Source of the DNA: SVQP01 sp045606685
GTDB lineage: Bacteria > Bacillota > Clostridia > Oscillospirales > CAG-272
Assembly (NCBI GenBank): GCA_045606685.1
Contig: JAZUSJ010000081.1
Location: 1 to 64,000 of the forward strand
DNA length: 64,000 bases
Direction: 5' to 3'
Of the stretch, positions 1 through 7,503 are shown one piece after another. The stretch's first letter is position 1. Each line of letters opens with the position of its first letter. The notes below the pieces were generated by a model. The model did not search any database and had not been told where the DNA came from. It saw only the letters and a list, made by a program, of their open reading frames with translations. The position numbers and the translations under genes are program-made.

Positions 1-96
1 CCCACCTATCCGTCCATTCCCGATCTGACCGATGCTATGAACGTGCTGACCGTCTGCGTCAGACTTGCAGCACTTGAAAAGCTGCTGGCAGAATAA
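1..96 (+). CDS. C-terminal end of an unidentified protein (partial)
   Basis: An open frame runs from the window edge for 31 codons to TAA at 94-96. The visible peptide starts PTYPSIPDLTDAMNVL and ends in a Leu/Ala-rich helix (ALEKLLAE). The codon choice looks like that of real neighbouring genes. Too little is present for a family call; short helical tails of this type occur in oxidoreductases, but that is only a guess. The hairpin-chain element begins 29 bases after the stop, so this gene's transcript would run into it. Confidence 0.6.
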   Translation, partial: PTYPSIPDLTDAMNVLTVCVRLAALEKLLAE

Positions 97-125
97 AAGA
101 ATCGCATAAAAGCGCGGCTGTGGTT

Positions 126-477
126 GGCGTGATACTCTTAACGGAGTATCACGCCAGTTCTATTCGCCTGTGGCGAGTGATATTGCTGACGCAGTGATAT
201 TCGGCATATGCCGAGTGGTATTCGCTTCGCGAGTTTCAGGGCGAATAGAATATCACTGAAGCCGCAAGGCTTCAATATCACTATTGCGCAAGCAATAATA
301 TCACTCTTTGCGAGAGCAAAGAATATCACTAAAAAACAGAGAAGAGAGAGTTTCACGGAATTTTGTAACTGTGTTACTCTCTCTTCTGCTTTTATTGCCG
401 GTTTCGCATTTGTTTAACAAACGCATCGGGCTATGCCCATACCCTTATTTTATTTCTCCGATAAGGACAACAGCCAT
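126..477 (+). ncRNA. Hairpin-chain element, copy A (candidate structured RNA or repeat)
   Basis: It opens with a 12-bp stem GGCGTGATACTC/GAGTATCACGCC (126-155). AGTGATATT units follow at 176-184 and 193-201, with a variant at 214-222, then the reverse-complement unit AATATCACT at 249-257, 274-282, 297-305 and 322-330, about 25 bases apart. Between the latter sit perfect stems capped by GNRA loops: GAAGCC-GCAA-GGCTTC, ATTGC-GCAA-GCAAT and CTTTGC-GAGA-GCAAAG. TTCTATTCGCC (158-168) is exactly complementary to 240-250. A long AGAGAAGAGAGAGT/ACTCTCTCTTCT hairpin (about 339-386) is followed by GCTTTT, and small hairpins follow at 405-436. GNRA loops exist only in the plus orientation, which suggests plus-strand RNA. 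A second copy lies inverted at 14401-14753. No credible protein is encoded. No promoter was seen directly upstream. Confidence 0.7.
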
Positions 478-496
478 TACGGTCGCGCTTTTTTAC

Positions 497-525
497 TTGA
501 CATACTCAGCACAGCGTGATACAAT
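497..525 (+). promoter_or_regulatory. Sigma-A promoter of the ECF sigma factor gene
   Basis: TTGACA (497-502), a 17-base spacer and TACAAT (520-525), 30 bases before the sigma factor start codon. Confidence 0.8.
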
Positions 526-555
526 AAAGAAAACGATGAAAAAAGGAGGGATTGC

Positions 556-1113
556 ATGCTTGCGTTTTTGATGACGATTGCGGACGAACAGTATCGTTCG
601 CAGATCGACCGGTTATACAAGCGCTATCATCAAAAAATGCTGCGAATGGCCACAAACGCATTTTCTGCAGCCAAGCGTAACAATCCCGGGCTGGATGCCG
701 AGGATGCCGTGCAAAGCACGTTTCTTTGCATCGTGCGATACGCGCACGCAGTACCCTTCAAAAAATCGGAAAGGGAAGTAAAGGCATACATTTTTGCTAT
801 TCTGCATAACGAGATCAGCAAAATACTGTGTGAAAAAGAGCTGCCCGGCCAACAGAATATGGAGTATCCCGACCAAGAAAGCATGCAGGATTTTGCCGAG
901 AAGCTCCATATCCGCGAACGGTATGCAGAGGTCGTCGCAGCCATACGTGATATGGATCCGAAATACAGCACGGTGTTGCTTTTGTGCTATGCAGAGGGGC
1001 TGACGGCTGATCAGGCCGCCAAGCTTATGGGGCTGCCCGTCGGCACGGTATATACGCGCCTGCGCCGCGGCAAGCAAAAGCTGATCGAAATATTGGCAAA
1101 GGAGGAATCATGA
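556..1113 (+). CDS. ECF-type RNA polymerase sigma factor
   Basis: The 185-residue protein has the two-domain layout of sigma-70 family ECF factors. An N-terminal sigma2 part (residues about 15-90) includes the acidic DAEDAVQSTFLCIV helix. A C-terminal sigma4 helix-turn-helix (about 130-180) contains AAKLMGLPVGTVYTRLRRGK. The ATG at 556 is chosen for the AAAAGGAGGG ribosome binding site ending 5 bases upstream; an internal Met at residue 7 is a weaker alternative. The stop overlaps the next start (ATGA), so it is translationally coupled to a DUF4367-type membrane protein, the usual arrangement of a sigma factor with its regulator. It should direct core polymerase to a small regulon. Its own promoter is sigma-A-like, so autoregulation is not evident. 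Confidence 0.9.
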   Translation: MLAFLMTIADEQYRSQIDRLYKRYHQKMLRMATNAFSAAKRNNPGLDAEDAVQSTFLCIVRYAHAVPFKKSEREVKAYIFAILHNEISKILCEKELPGQQNMEYPDQESMQDFAEKLHIRERYAEVVAAIRDMDPKYSTVLLLCYAEGLTADQAAKLMGLPVGTVYTRLRRGKQKLIEILAKEES

Positions 1114-1781
1114 TGCAGGATCAAGCCGCTTTACTCAAACGCGCCATCATACAGGGCGTCAGCGAGCGCTATGAACGCGAGAGTTCCGCTTGCAAAGCTC
1201 AGGTGCACTGCTCGGACGCGCATATGGAAAAAATGAGTGAAATATTGGGCGTTGACGTAAGATCAATCAATAAACGTTCCACGCGCAAGGTCGTGATCGC
1301 TGCGTTGCTGTTGGCAGCCGCCTTGGCCATTGGCTCACTGACCGTATACGCAAACCGAGATAAGATCAGGGAGTTTTTCCTACAGTTCTATGAAGATCAT
1401 ATTGAGTTAGAATTTTCAGGGGGAGAATCTCCGAGGGGAGAATTTGCTGAAAACTACGTGATAGGATATATGCCGGAGGGCTATCAATTAATAAGAAGAA
1501 TACAGTATTCATCGAAAATACAATACAAGTGGAAGAATCAAAATGAAAAAATGGTTTCATTCATGCAGATGGATTTAGATACGGACATAAGATATTCGGG
1601 AAACGGCGAAAATTTAACTATCATTGAACATGGCGAATATCAAATTATTAAAGTGGATTATGGTCATGCGGTAACATATACTTGGAACGATGGAAAATAT
1701 ATCTTGGATATATATGACGAAACGTATCTTCCAATTGAAGAGATTTATAAGATCATAGACAGCATTCATCCCAAGGAATAA
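1110..1781 (+). CDS. DUF4367-type membrane protein, putative anti-sigma partner
   Basis: The 223-residue protein has a cytoplasmic N-terminus (about 1-64), one membrane helix (about 65-82, VVIAALLLAAALAIGSLTVY) and an extracytoplasmic domain. The domain resembles DUF4367: it starts near a YMPEGYQL motif and closes with an amphipathic segment like those ending in IIDSIH. DUF4367 proteins are often encoded directly after ECF sigma factors. The 4-base ATGA overlap with the sigma gene supports an inhibitory or sensory partner role, which is inferred. The A+T content rises after about position 1390. A Rho-independent terminator follows. Confidence 0.8.
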   Translation: MMQDQAALLKRAIIQGVSERYERESSACKAQVHCSDAHMEKMSEILGVDVRSINKRSTRKVVIAALLLAAALAIGSLTVYANRDKIREFFLQFYEDHIELEFSGGESPRGEFAENYVIGYMPEGYQLIRRIQYSSKIQYKWKNQNEKMVSFMQMDLDTDIRYSGNGENLTIIEHGEYQIIKVDYGHAVTYTWNDGKYILDIYDETYLPIEEIYKIIDSIHPKE

Positions 1782-1791
1782 TCTTAATATC

Positions 1792-1824
1792 AAAAGCAGA
1801 TGGTTATATGCCATCTGCTTTTTT
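1792..1824 (+). terminator. Rho-independent terminator of the sigma factor operon
   Basis: Stem AGCAGATGG/CCATCTGCT with a short loop, followed by TTTTTT. Confidence 0.85.
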
Positions 1825-2024
1825 AGTTCATAATTAGTTTACAAAATTATTTTCGCTTTTTTGAAGAAAAAATCAAAATTTTGCTCTTTATATATATGGC
1901 GGAAAAATTAGAGGGGAATAATTCTGAAAAAACAGAAAGGAGGAGAATATTATGAATAGCATATTGGAATAGACATGCATGTGTGAAATTGGATTGACGC
2001 ACCTGTTACACATATATGAAAATC

Positions 2025-2053
2025 TTGACAATATACTCCTGTCATGATATAAT
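2025..2053 (+). promoter_or_regulatory. Strong consensus sigma-A promoter
   Basis: Perfect TTGACA (2025-2030), 17-base spacer and perfect TATAAT (2048-2053). The next gene starts about 130 bases later, leaving an untranslated leader that contains a GTAAC-type palindrome. Confidence 0.85.
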
Positions 2054-2109
2054 GAAAAAAAGATATGGGGAATGCAAGATGACAAGAAAATCGCGGGAAG
2101 GAAAATCAT

Positions 2110-2134
2110 GTAACAGAGAACTGTCCCCTGTGAC
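2110..2134. repeat. REP-like palindrome (GTAAC family), copy 1
   Basis: GTAACAGAGAACTGTCCCCT then GTGAC, an imperfect palindrome. Related copies lie at 3158-3182, 3926-3942 and 4131-4155. Palindromes of this type in Clostridia resemble those mobilised by REP-associated tyrosine transposases, but no such gene is in the window. Confidence 0.65.
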
Positions 2135-2182
2135 ATAGACCTGCAAAATTTAATTAATCCAAAGTGAAGGGAGAATAATGAG

Positions 2183-3094
2183 GTGATGCATCTATGTCGG
2201 CATATCATGATCATATACCGTCATGAATTAGAAAAAAGCAACTCACTTGCTGCAGTTAATGTGAATTATTCTAAAACTTTACCTGCAAAACACATTGTAA
2301 TTTTTGACCGTCCACTTGGGGAATATGACGATGCACAAGACAATTATATAAAAAAGATGGAAGCCCCTCTCACGCCTCATGCTTTCCCTGCACGCGGCTA
2401 TCTCTGCTTAAAATGCGGATGCTGTGTTATAGGTCCTTTGGATGCCAATCAAAAGGATTGGTATTCTCCTAAAATCAGCAATGGGCAAGCAAAAAAGAAA
2501 CAAACTATAACGGCAACACCGCAAAACATTTATTGGGAAGAGAGTACATCTTCCGGTATGGTTTTCCCTGATTGGCAGGATCATGACGCTTTCTGTTGTA
2601 CCCCCGATGATCACCCTTCTGCAATGCGCTGCTATCATGATCTGGATGCGGATGCTTTGCCGGGGTTTGAAGATGCTTTTCAGTCATTTACCTTGGTGGC
2701 AGATACACTGACCGAGATATTCGCCTTTGAGAGCAGGGATAATGATGTACAACTGATAACAGTTACAGATATCGGTAAAACAGTAGATAGTTGGCAGCTG
2801 ATATTGTCCGATGTGAATCATACACCACATCGATATGTGCGGAAAACAAAGGACATGACAACCGCTGAAGAAATGGCTTTTCGGGAAGTCGTGAGAGTAT
2901 TTGAAGCATGCCGTTATGGCAGATTACGTTATGTGAATGTGCTTGATGGACAGGTTTCTTTTGTTTCAGTTCAAGGATATGCAGTCATCTATAAAGAAAA
3001 TGGAGGCCAACCGAACTATGAGTTTGGGCTGAGTTCCGAAAAAACGCAAATGAATATCGAGCAATTGCGCGAAAATTGGTATCATACGGTGTAA
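2183..3094 (+). CDS. Hypothetical protein with CxxCGCC cluster
   Basis: A 303-residue soluble protein with no signal peptide or membrane helix. Translation starts at GTG 2183 or ATG 2186, both suitably placed after GAAGGGAG (2167-2174). A Cys cluster, CLKCGCC, sits near residue 75. A central His/Asp-rich stretch contains DHDAFCCTPDDH and CYHDLDADALPG. The C-terminal half looks alpha/beta. I do not recognise the family. It is transcribed alone from a strong promoter and lies among REP-like palindromes and gene remnants, which suggests an accessory gene. A metal-binding role for the Cys cluster is conceivable but unsupported. Confidence 0.7.
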   Translation: MMHLCRHIMIIYRHELEKSNSLAAVNVNYSKTLPAKHIVIFDRPLGEYDDAQDNYIKKMEAPLTPHAFPARGYLCLKCGCCVIGPLDANQKDWYSPKISNGQAKKKQTITATPQNIYWEESTSSGMVFPDWQDHDAFCCTPDDHPSAMRCYHDLDADALPGFEDAFQSFTLVADTLTEIFAFESRDNDVQLITVTDIGKTVDSWQLILSDVNHTPHRYVRKTKDMTTAEEMAFREVVRVFEACRYGRLRYVNVLDGQVSFVSVQGYAVIYKENGGQPNYEFGLSSEKTQMNIEQLRENWYHTV

Positions 3095-3127
3095 CAAGGG
3101 CCTGTCCCTTCCGTTACGCGCAACACG
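3085..3127. repeat. GTAAC palindrome in a longer direct repeat, copy 1
   Basis: GTAACAAGGGCCTGTCCCTT plus CCGTTAC (3091-3117), with shared flanks CGGT and GCGCAACACG. It recurs almost base for base at 4193-4235 in the same orientation. It overlaps the stop codon of the preceding gene. Confidence 0.75.
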
Positions 3128-3157
3128 TAATACCCTTATAATATAAGGGAAAATCAT

Positions 3158-3182
3158 GTAACAGAGAACCGTCCCCTGTTAC
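3158..3182. repeat. REP-like palindrome (GTAAC family), copy 2
   Basis: Begins GTAACAGAGAACCGTCCCCT and closes with GTTAC. It lies directly upstream of a 5'-truncated reading frame, so its arrival may have accompanied the truncation. Confidence 0.7.
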
Positions 3183-3377
3183 AACGAAATCGAAGTACAT
3201 GCGGATGCACATTTTGTGCCAGGAGTAAGAAGCATTTTTGACGGTAATATCATTGTTGCTGATCTTACTGTAGCCGGAAATCATGATAAAGAAGCTGCCG
3301 TAGGACTATATTCTGAGGCTGGAGTTTTAGGTTATCTTCAAAAACATATCAATTACCATGGTAGAGAACCTATATGA
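3180..3377 (+). pseudogene. 5'-truncated gene remnant
   Basis: A frame of about 65 codons runs from the edge of the palindrome to TGA at 3375-3377. It has no start codon or ribosome binding site at its head, yet its composition looks coding (for example HADAHFVPGVRSIFDGNII and VAGNHDKEAAVGLYSEAG). The palindrome replaces whatever lay upstream. The family is not recognised. The alternative is an expressed short fragment, but no signal supports that. Confidence 0.45.
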
Positions 3378-3445
3378 GAATATGCAGATCAAACTGATCT
3401 TAATTGAAACATTTGAAAACGGAAAACGTGGAAGGAGATGAATAA

Positions 3446-3871
3446 ATGGAGACATTCTCTCAAATAAAACAAAAGAAGAAATGGGTGATGATATTAGCTG
3501 TTCTATTAGCACTGTTTCAATGTTTATATGGATGTTTGCTTTTCGTCTATGTTTTCAACCCTTTTGGACTGTCTGAAAAAGTATTTGAAATGATTGTTTT
3601 TCCGGTTATTGCTGCTGGTGAAATCGTTACACAAACCGCGAATAATGTGTATGTACATTTGAAATACGATGAAGAGTGGATCAAAGACCACACCAAACAA
3701 GAAATTGTTGAAAAATATGGGGAATTTGATGTATATCGAGACAATGTGGGTTATTATAAAACTCGCGAAATAAGCGATGCTCGGTTTTATGCAGTGGTTA
3801 TAACTTTCGATAAATACGACTCTGTAGAAAATGTAAATATGAATGGCTATGGAGCACATGCGGGGGGATAG
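3446..3871 (+). CDS. Small membrane-anchored hypothetical protein
   Basis: The 141-residue protein starts at ATG 3446 after GGAAGGAGATG. Basic N-terminal residues (KQKKK) are followed by a hydrophobic helix (about 13-37) and a second apolar stretch (about 44-64), then a hydrophilic C-terminal domain of about 75 residues. That domain contains WIKDHTKQEIVEKYGEFD and YYKTREISDARFYAVVITFD, a pattern seen in small BamE/SmpA-like or DUF-type exported domains of Firmicutes, though I cannot place it firmly. No partner gene is adjacent; palindromes lie on both sides. Confidence 0.7.
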   Translation: METFSQIKQKKKWVMILAVLLALFQCLYGCLLFVYVFNPFGLSEKVFEMIVFPVIAAGEIVTQTANNVYVHLKYDEEWIKDHTKQEIVEKYGEFDVYRDNVGYYKTREISDARFYAVVITFDKYDSVENVNMNGYGAHAGG

Positions 3872-3925
3872 TCGATTGTTTGGAAACATAAAATCGAGTT
3901 GAGTTTGGTGTGTTTTATTAAACAA

Positions 3926-3942
3926 TGTAACAGGGGACGGTT
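3926..3942. repeat. REP-like half palindrome (GTAAC family), inverted relative to copy 2
   Basis: TGTAACAGGGGACGGTT matches the reverse complement of the right arm of the copy at 3158-3182 and then diverges, so it is partial. Confidence 0.55.
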
Positions 3943-4130
3943 CGAGACCACTGAAAAAAGGGTATAAATCATTCTGTGATACGAGAAAGATGGCGAGAAT
4001 TAAGAGGAATCAGGAGCAAAAAAGAAAGGGCTTCAAAAATGGCATCAAAAGGAGAGGATTTGTCCTCTACCAATTGCGCAATTCTTTTCAAATTAACCGC
4101 TATGGCGGTCAATTTGGCTTGGAATGACAT

Positions 4131-4155
4131 GTAACCGGGGACGGAGCATTGTTAC
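4131..4155. repeat. Degenerate GTAAC palindrome
   Basis: GTAACCGGGGACGGAGCATT then GTTAC, with a core related to the copies at 2110 and 3158. Confidence 0.5.
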
Positions 4156-4192
4156 GCTGCGCTGCAACCGAACACGACACAAAAACCAATCA

Positions 4193-4235
4193 TGCGGTGT
4201 AACAAGGGCTTGTCCCTTCCGTTACGCGCAACACG
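4193..4235. repeat. GTAAC palindrome in a longer direct repeat, copy 2
   Basis: GTAACAAGGGCTTGTCCCTT plus CCGTTAC (4199-4225) with the same flanks as 3085-3127, differing at only a few positions. The two direct copies bracket about 1.1 kb that includes the truncated gene and the small membrane protein. Confidence 0.75.
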
Positions 4236-4249
4236 AAAAAATAATTTTT

Positions 4250-4292
4250 CCCCCGAGCTATGCAATCATGGCTCGGGGGATTTTTCTTTTTT
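4250..4292 (+). terminator. Rho-independent terminator
   Basis: Nine-base stem CCCCCGAGC/GCTCGGGGG with a 12-base loop and a long T-rich tail (TTTTTCTTTTTT). No complete gene ends just upstream, so it may be left from a lost gene. The next promoter starts immediately after it. Confidence 0.8.
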
Positions 4293-4293
4293 C

Positions 4294-4322
4294 TTGACAT
4301 CTGCGTAATTTGTCTGTATAAT
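4294..4322 (+). promoter_or_regulatory. Consensus sigma-A promoter for the radical SAM-GH78 pair
   Basis: TTGACA (4294-4299), 17-base spacer and TATAAT (4317-4322), 27 bases before the start codon. Confidence 0.85.
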
Positions 4323-4348
4323 AAAAGCAAGAAAGTGAGGTGAGATGC

Positions 4349-5344
4349 ATGAGCAAAAAGGTCACGCAGGCCTCGACCAACCCGTATCCTTACAGCGACA
4401 CAAACAAACGCTATTATACCTACGACTATTTTCTCAAAAACACCTTTGGCGGCAAGGTGGCTAAATTGCCCATTGATGCGGGCTTTACCTGTCCCAATAT
4501 TGACGGCAAATGCGCGCAAGGCGGCTGCATTTACTGCTCGGACAAGGGAAGCGGTGATTTTGCGCCGCCGCCCGACGTGCCGATTTTGGAGCAGATGCAA
4601 AGATCTCACGCACTCATCAGCGGCAAATGGAAGACCGACAAAGTCATTCCGTATTTCCAGGCGCACACAAACACCTACGCGCCTCTTTACGTGCTGCGCG
4701 AAAAATACGAGCAGGCACTTGCATACCCCGGTGTCGTGGGACTGAATATTGCCACGCGTGCAGATTGCCTGGAGCCCGATGTGGTCGCTTATCTTGCCGA
4801 GCTTGCAAAACGCACGTATCTGACAGTTGAGCTTGGCTTGCAAAGCTCAAACGATCAGACCGCGGCCTTGATCAATCGCGGACACGATTTTGCGGCATTT
4901 GTTGCGGGGTATGACACGCTGCGAAATGCAAGTGCGGATATTCACGTGTGCATCCACTTGATCTTTGGCCTGCCGGGTGAGGACGAGGATACCATGCTGC
5001 AGACCGTGCGCGACGTTGCTGCCTTGCATCCCGATCAGGTCAAGCTGCATCTGCTGCACGTGATCAAGAATACGGTCATGGCGGACATTTACAATGAAGG
5101 TAGGTACGAGCCTATGTCGCAGGCGGCTTACACGCAGGTGGTCGCCAAGGCCTTGACGCTGCTGCCACCCGATACCGTAATCGTGCGTCTGACAGGTGAC
5201 GGTGCGCCCGATGCGCTGCTTGCCCCAGAATGGAGCCGCAAAAAAACTGCGGTGGTCAACGACGTGGATAAGCTCTTGTATCAAAACAATCTGTACCAAG
5301 GAAAATATTATAAAACGGAGGAAGATCATGTTTCTGAAAGCTAA
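4349..5344 (+). CDS. YhcC-type radical SAM protein (TIGR01212 family)
   Basis: The 331-residue protein starts at ATG 4349, preceded by GTGAGGTGAG. An in-frame GTG 9 bases earlier overlaps that ribosome binding site and is rejected. The spaced cysteine motif CPNIDGKCAQGGCIYC (residues about 46-61) is the hallmark of the YhcC/TIGR01212 radical SAM family, whose first cysteine is separated by a longer loop than in canonical CxxxCxxC enzymes. The barrel continues with VELGLQSSND, HLIFGLPGE and the final LTGDG segment. It should bind a 4Fe-4S cluster and cleave S-adenosylmethionine; the substrate is unknown. Its 3' end overlaps the GH78 start by 17 bases, so the two are coupled, although a functional link is not obvious. 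Confidence 0.9.
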   Translation: MSKKVTQASTNPYPYSDTNKRYYTYDYFLKNTFGGKVAKLPIDAGFTCPNIDGKCAQGGCIYCSDKGSGDFAPPPDVPILEQMQRSHALISGKWKTDKVIPYFQAHTNTYAPLYVLREKYEQALAYPGVVGLNIATRADCLEPDVVAYLAELAKRTYLTVELGLQSSNDQTAALINRGHDFAAFVAGYDTLRNASADIHVCIHLIFGLPGEDEDTMLQTVRDVAALHPDQVKLHLLHVIKNTVMADIYNEGRYEPMSQAAYTQVVAKALTLLPPDTVIVRLTGDGAPDALLAPEWSRKKTAVVNDVDKLLYQNNLYQGKYYKTEEDHVSES

Positions 5345-7424
5345 ATGGATATGGAAAGCAGGGGAGATCCTTTCGGATGAATTTGCAGATTTTGTGGCGG
5401 AATTTGATGCCACAGGTATAGCACCCTACACGCTGACCATCGCTGCCGATTCCAACTATACCGTTTATCTGAACGGTGAGCTTGCTGCCTTTGGACAGTA
5501 TGCCGACTATCCAAACTATAAGGTCTGTGACCGTGTGGACGTGACCAAATTCGTCAAGCCCGGCAAAAACAGGCTGGTGATCGTGGTCTGGTACTACGGT
5601 GACGACACGCAGACCTATATTCACGGTGAGCCGGGCGTGATCTTTGAGATATGCGAGCAGGATGCGCCTGTTTGCTATTCGGACGCGCATACGCTCTCGC
5701 GCCTTTCCCGCGACTACATTTCGCACGTAAGACAGCTGATTTCGGGACAGCTGGGCTATACGTATCATTATGACTATACCGCCTACGACGGCTTTATCGA
5801 GCAGGACGTATCGGACGGCTTTGCACCAAGCGTGCTGATGCCCATGATCTCCACCGATTTTACGCAGCGTCCGATCAAAATGCTGGAGCTTGCGCCAAGA
5901 ACCTCTGCACAGCTTTGCCTGCAGGGACTTTTCGATTACGTGGAAAAGCAGCATACAAGCCCCGACAAGATGATGCAGCATGCCGCGCTTCGTCATCGCT
6001 ATCCCGAGCAGATCACGGATATGCGCGGATTCTTTGGCTTTGACAAGCCCGTGCATTTCAAGACCGAGGACGAGGCGCAGGGCATCTTCTTTGTTGTGGA
6101 TCTCGGACAGGAGTGGGCAGGTTTTTTGGATTTTGATATTGAAGTACCGCACGACTGTCAGATCGAGATCGGTTACGGTGAGCATCTGGCCGATGGGCGG
6201 TGCCGTACCTCTGTGCGCGGTTTCTCGGCGGACTACAGAGCCAAAAAGGGGAGAAATCAATACCTGCATACCTTCCGTCGCTTTGGCTGCAGATACGTGC
6301 AGTTCTTTGTCAATGCAAAGGAGTTTACCGTGCATTACGCAGGTCTGCGTCCGACGCTGTATCCCGTAACCGCCAAGAAATTTGAAAAGGGCAATTTGCT
6401 GCAGAACACCATCTACGACGTTTGCGTCAACACGCTGATCCAATGCATGCACGAGCATTATGAGGATTGCCCCTGGAGAGAGCAAGCACTTTACTGCATG
6501 GACTCCCGCAATCAGATGCTGTGCGGCTATTATGCGTTTGGCGAAAAGGAATTTCCGCGTGCAAATCTTAAGCTGATCTCCAAGGGACTGCGGCCCGATG
6601 GCATTCTGACGCTTTGTTATCCCGCAGGTAAGGATTTTCCCATTCCGTCCTTCTCAACCGTGTACTTCATTCAAATGGAAGAGTACATTCGCCATACGGG
6701 TGATATTTCGCTTGCACAGGAGTGCTATCCCGTGCTTGACACCATCATTCACACCTTTATCGGAAAGCTGCAGGAAAATGGTTTGATCGAAAATTTCTAC
6801 GGTGAGGGCGGTTATTGGAATTTCTACGAGTGGAGTCCGGGCATGAACGGGCATTTCTTTGAGCAGAATCGCAGCATGGAAGCACCGCTGAATGCATTTT
6901 TCTCGCTGGCGCTGCAGCATATGGCCAAGATCTGCGACGCACTGGGTAAGACAAAAGAGGCAGGGGAGTACCGTGCGCTTTCAAATAGCGTCAACCGTGC
7001 GATCGCCAAGGAGTTCTACAATTCCGAGACCAAGCTGTTTGAGTCGTTTGAAAATCGCTGCAGAGGCGAATACAGCGTGCTTACAAACTCGCTTTGTCTG
7101 CTTTGCGGTGCAGCCGAGGGATTGGATCTGACCAATATCCTGCGCATTTTGTCCACAAACGGTAAGGATAACTGCGGATATACCGTACATGCAAACACGC
7201 TTAGCATGAATTCCTTCCGTTTCGACGCGCTGCTTAAAATCGACAGGGAATTCTATGCCCCCATGGTCATTGTCGAAATAGACAGGGATTATCTCCATAT
7301 GCTGCGCAACGGTGCGACCACGTTCTGGGAGACCATCATCGGTCTTTCGGATTTCGGTCATGCTGCAAGTCTGTGCCATGGCTGGAGTGCTTTGCCGATT
7401 TATTATTATGAAATGCTGTTGTAA
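5328..7424 (+). CDS. GH78-like alpha-L-rhamnosidase (six-hairpin glycosidase)
   Basis: The 698-residue protein starts at ATG 5328 after CGGAGGAAG; the frame stays open further upstream but has no good ribosome binding site there. An N-terminal beta-sandwich (about 1-350; ADSNYTVYLNG is typical) is followed by the RRFGCRYVQ strand. The (alpha/alpha)6 catalytic barrel carries EDCPWREQ, the GH78 signature, with the general-acid region nearby. The end (ATTFWE and CHGWSALPIYY) is also typical of the family. No signal peptide is present, so it likely acts in the cytoplasm on imported rhamnosyl oligosaccharides. The exact substrate cannot be read from sequence. It is co-transcribed with the radical SAM gene, and no terminator was found after it. 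Confidence 0.88.
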   Translation: MFLKAKWIWKAGEILSDEFADFVAEFDATGIAPYTLTIAADSNYTVYLNGELAAFGQYADYPNYKVCDRVDVTKFVKPGKNRLVIVVWYYGDDTQTYIHGEPGVIFEICEQDAPVCYSDAHTLSRLSRDYISHVRQLISGQLGYTYHYDYTAYDGFIEQDVSDGFAPSVLMPMISTDFTQRPIKMLELAPRTSAQLCLQGLFDYVEKQHTSPDKMMQHAALRHRYPEQITDMRGFFGFDKPVHFKTEDEAQGIFFVVDLGQEWAGFLDFDIEVPHDCQIEIGYGEHLADGRCRTSVRGFSADYRAKKGRNQYLHTFRRFGCRYVQFFVNAKEFTVHYAGLRPTLYPVTAKKFEKGNLLQNTIYDVCVNTLIQCMHEHYEDCPWREQALYCMDSRNQMLCGYYAFGEKEFPRANLKLISKGLRPDGILTLCYPAGKDFPIPSFSTVYFIQMEEYIRHTGDISLAQECYPVLDTIIHTFIGKLQENGLIENFYGEGGYWNFYEWSPGMNGHFFEQNRSMEAPLNAFFSLALQHMAKICDALGKTKEAGEYRALSNSVNRAIAKEFYNSETKLFESFENRCRGEYSVLTNSLCLLCGAAEGLDLTNILRILSTNGKDNCGYTVHANTLSMNSFRFDALLKIDREFYAPMVIVEIDRDYLHMLRNGATTFWETIIGLSDFGHAASLCHGWSALPIYYYEMLL

Positions 7425-7503
7425 GATTGAATTGTGATATTCTCGTGAAGACTTTTGTGCCACAATACCAGTAAATTATCCACCTTTTTGGTGAAAGTGC
7501 CTA

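Larger units (their letters stand above)
1825..2182 (+). other. Intergenic stretch with promoter and one GTAAC palindrome
   Basis: This AT-rich stretch has no convincing gene. An AGAAAGGAGGAG string near 1936-1947 precedes an ATG that opens only a few codons, so it is either a very short peptide or chance. The rest holds the promoter at 2025-2053 and a palindrome at 2110-2134. Confidence 0.55.
3872..4293 (+). other. Intergenic stretch with decayed repeats
   Basis: No complete gene is visible. It holds three GTAAC-type palindromes (3926-3942, 4131-4155, 4199-4225), a short open frame (about 3975-4125) of a kind often found beside these repeats, and a terminator at its right end. Confidence 0.55.

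Noticed and set aside
138..571. Open frames of 60-90 codons on both strands inside the hairpin-chain element
   Set aside because: The sequence is explained by repeated stems and linkers; frames lack ribosome binding sites and the second copy does not keep the same peptides.
4055..4095. tRNA D-arm-like string on the minus strand (GCGCAATTGGTAGAGG)
   Set aside because: No matching acceptor, anticodon or T arm follows; it sits in a repeat-rich stretch and is not a tRNA.
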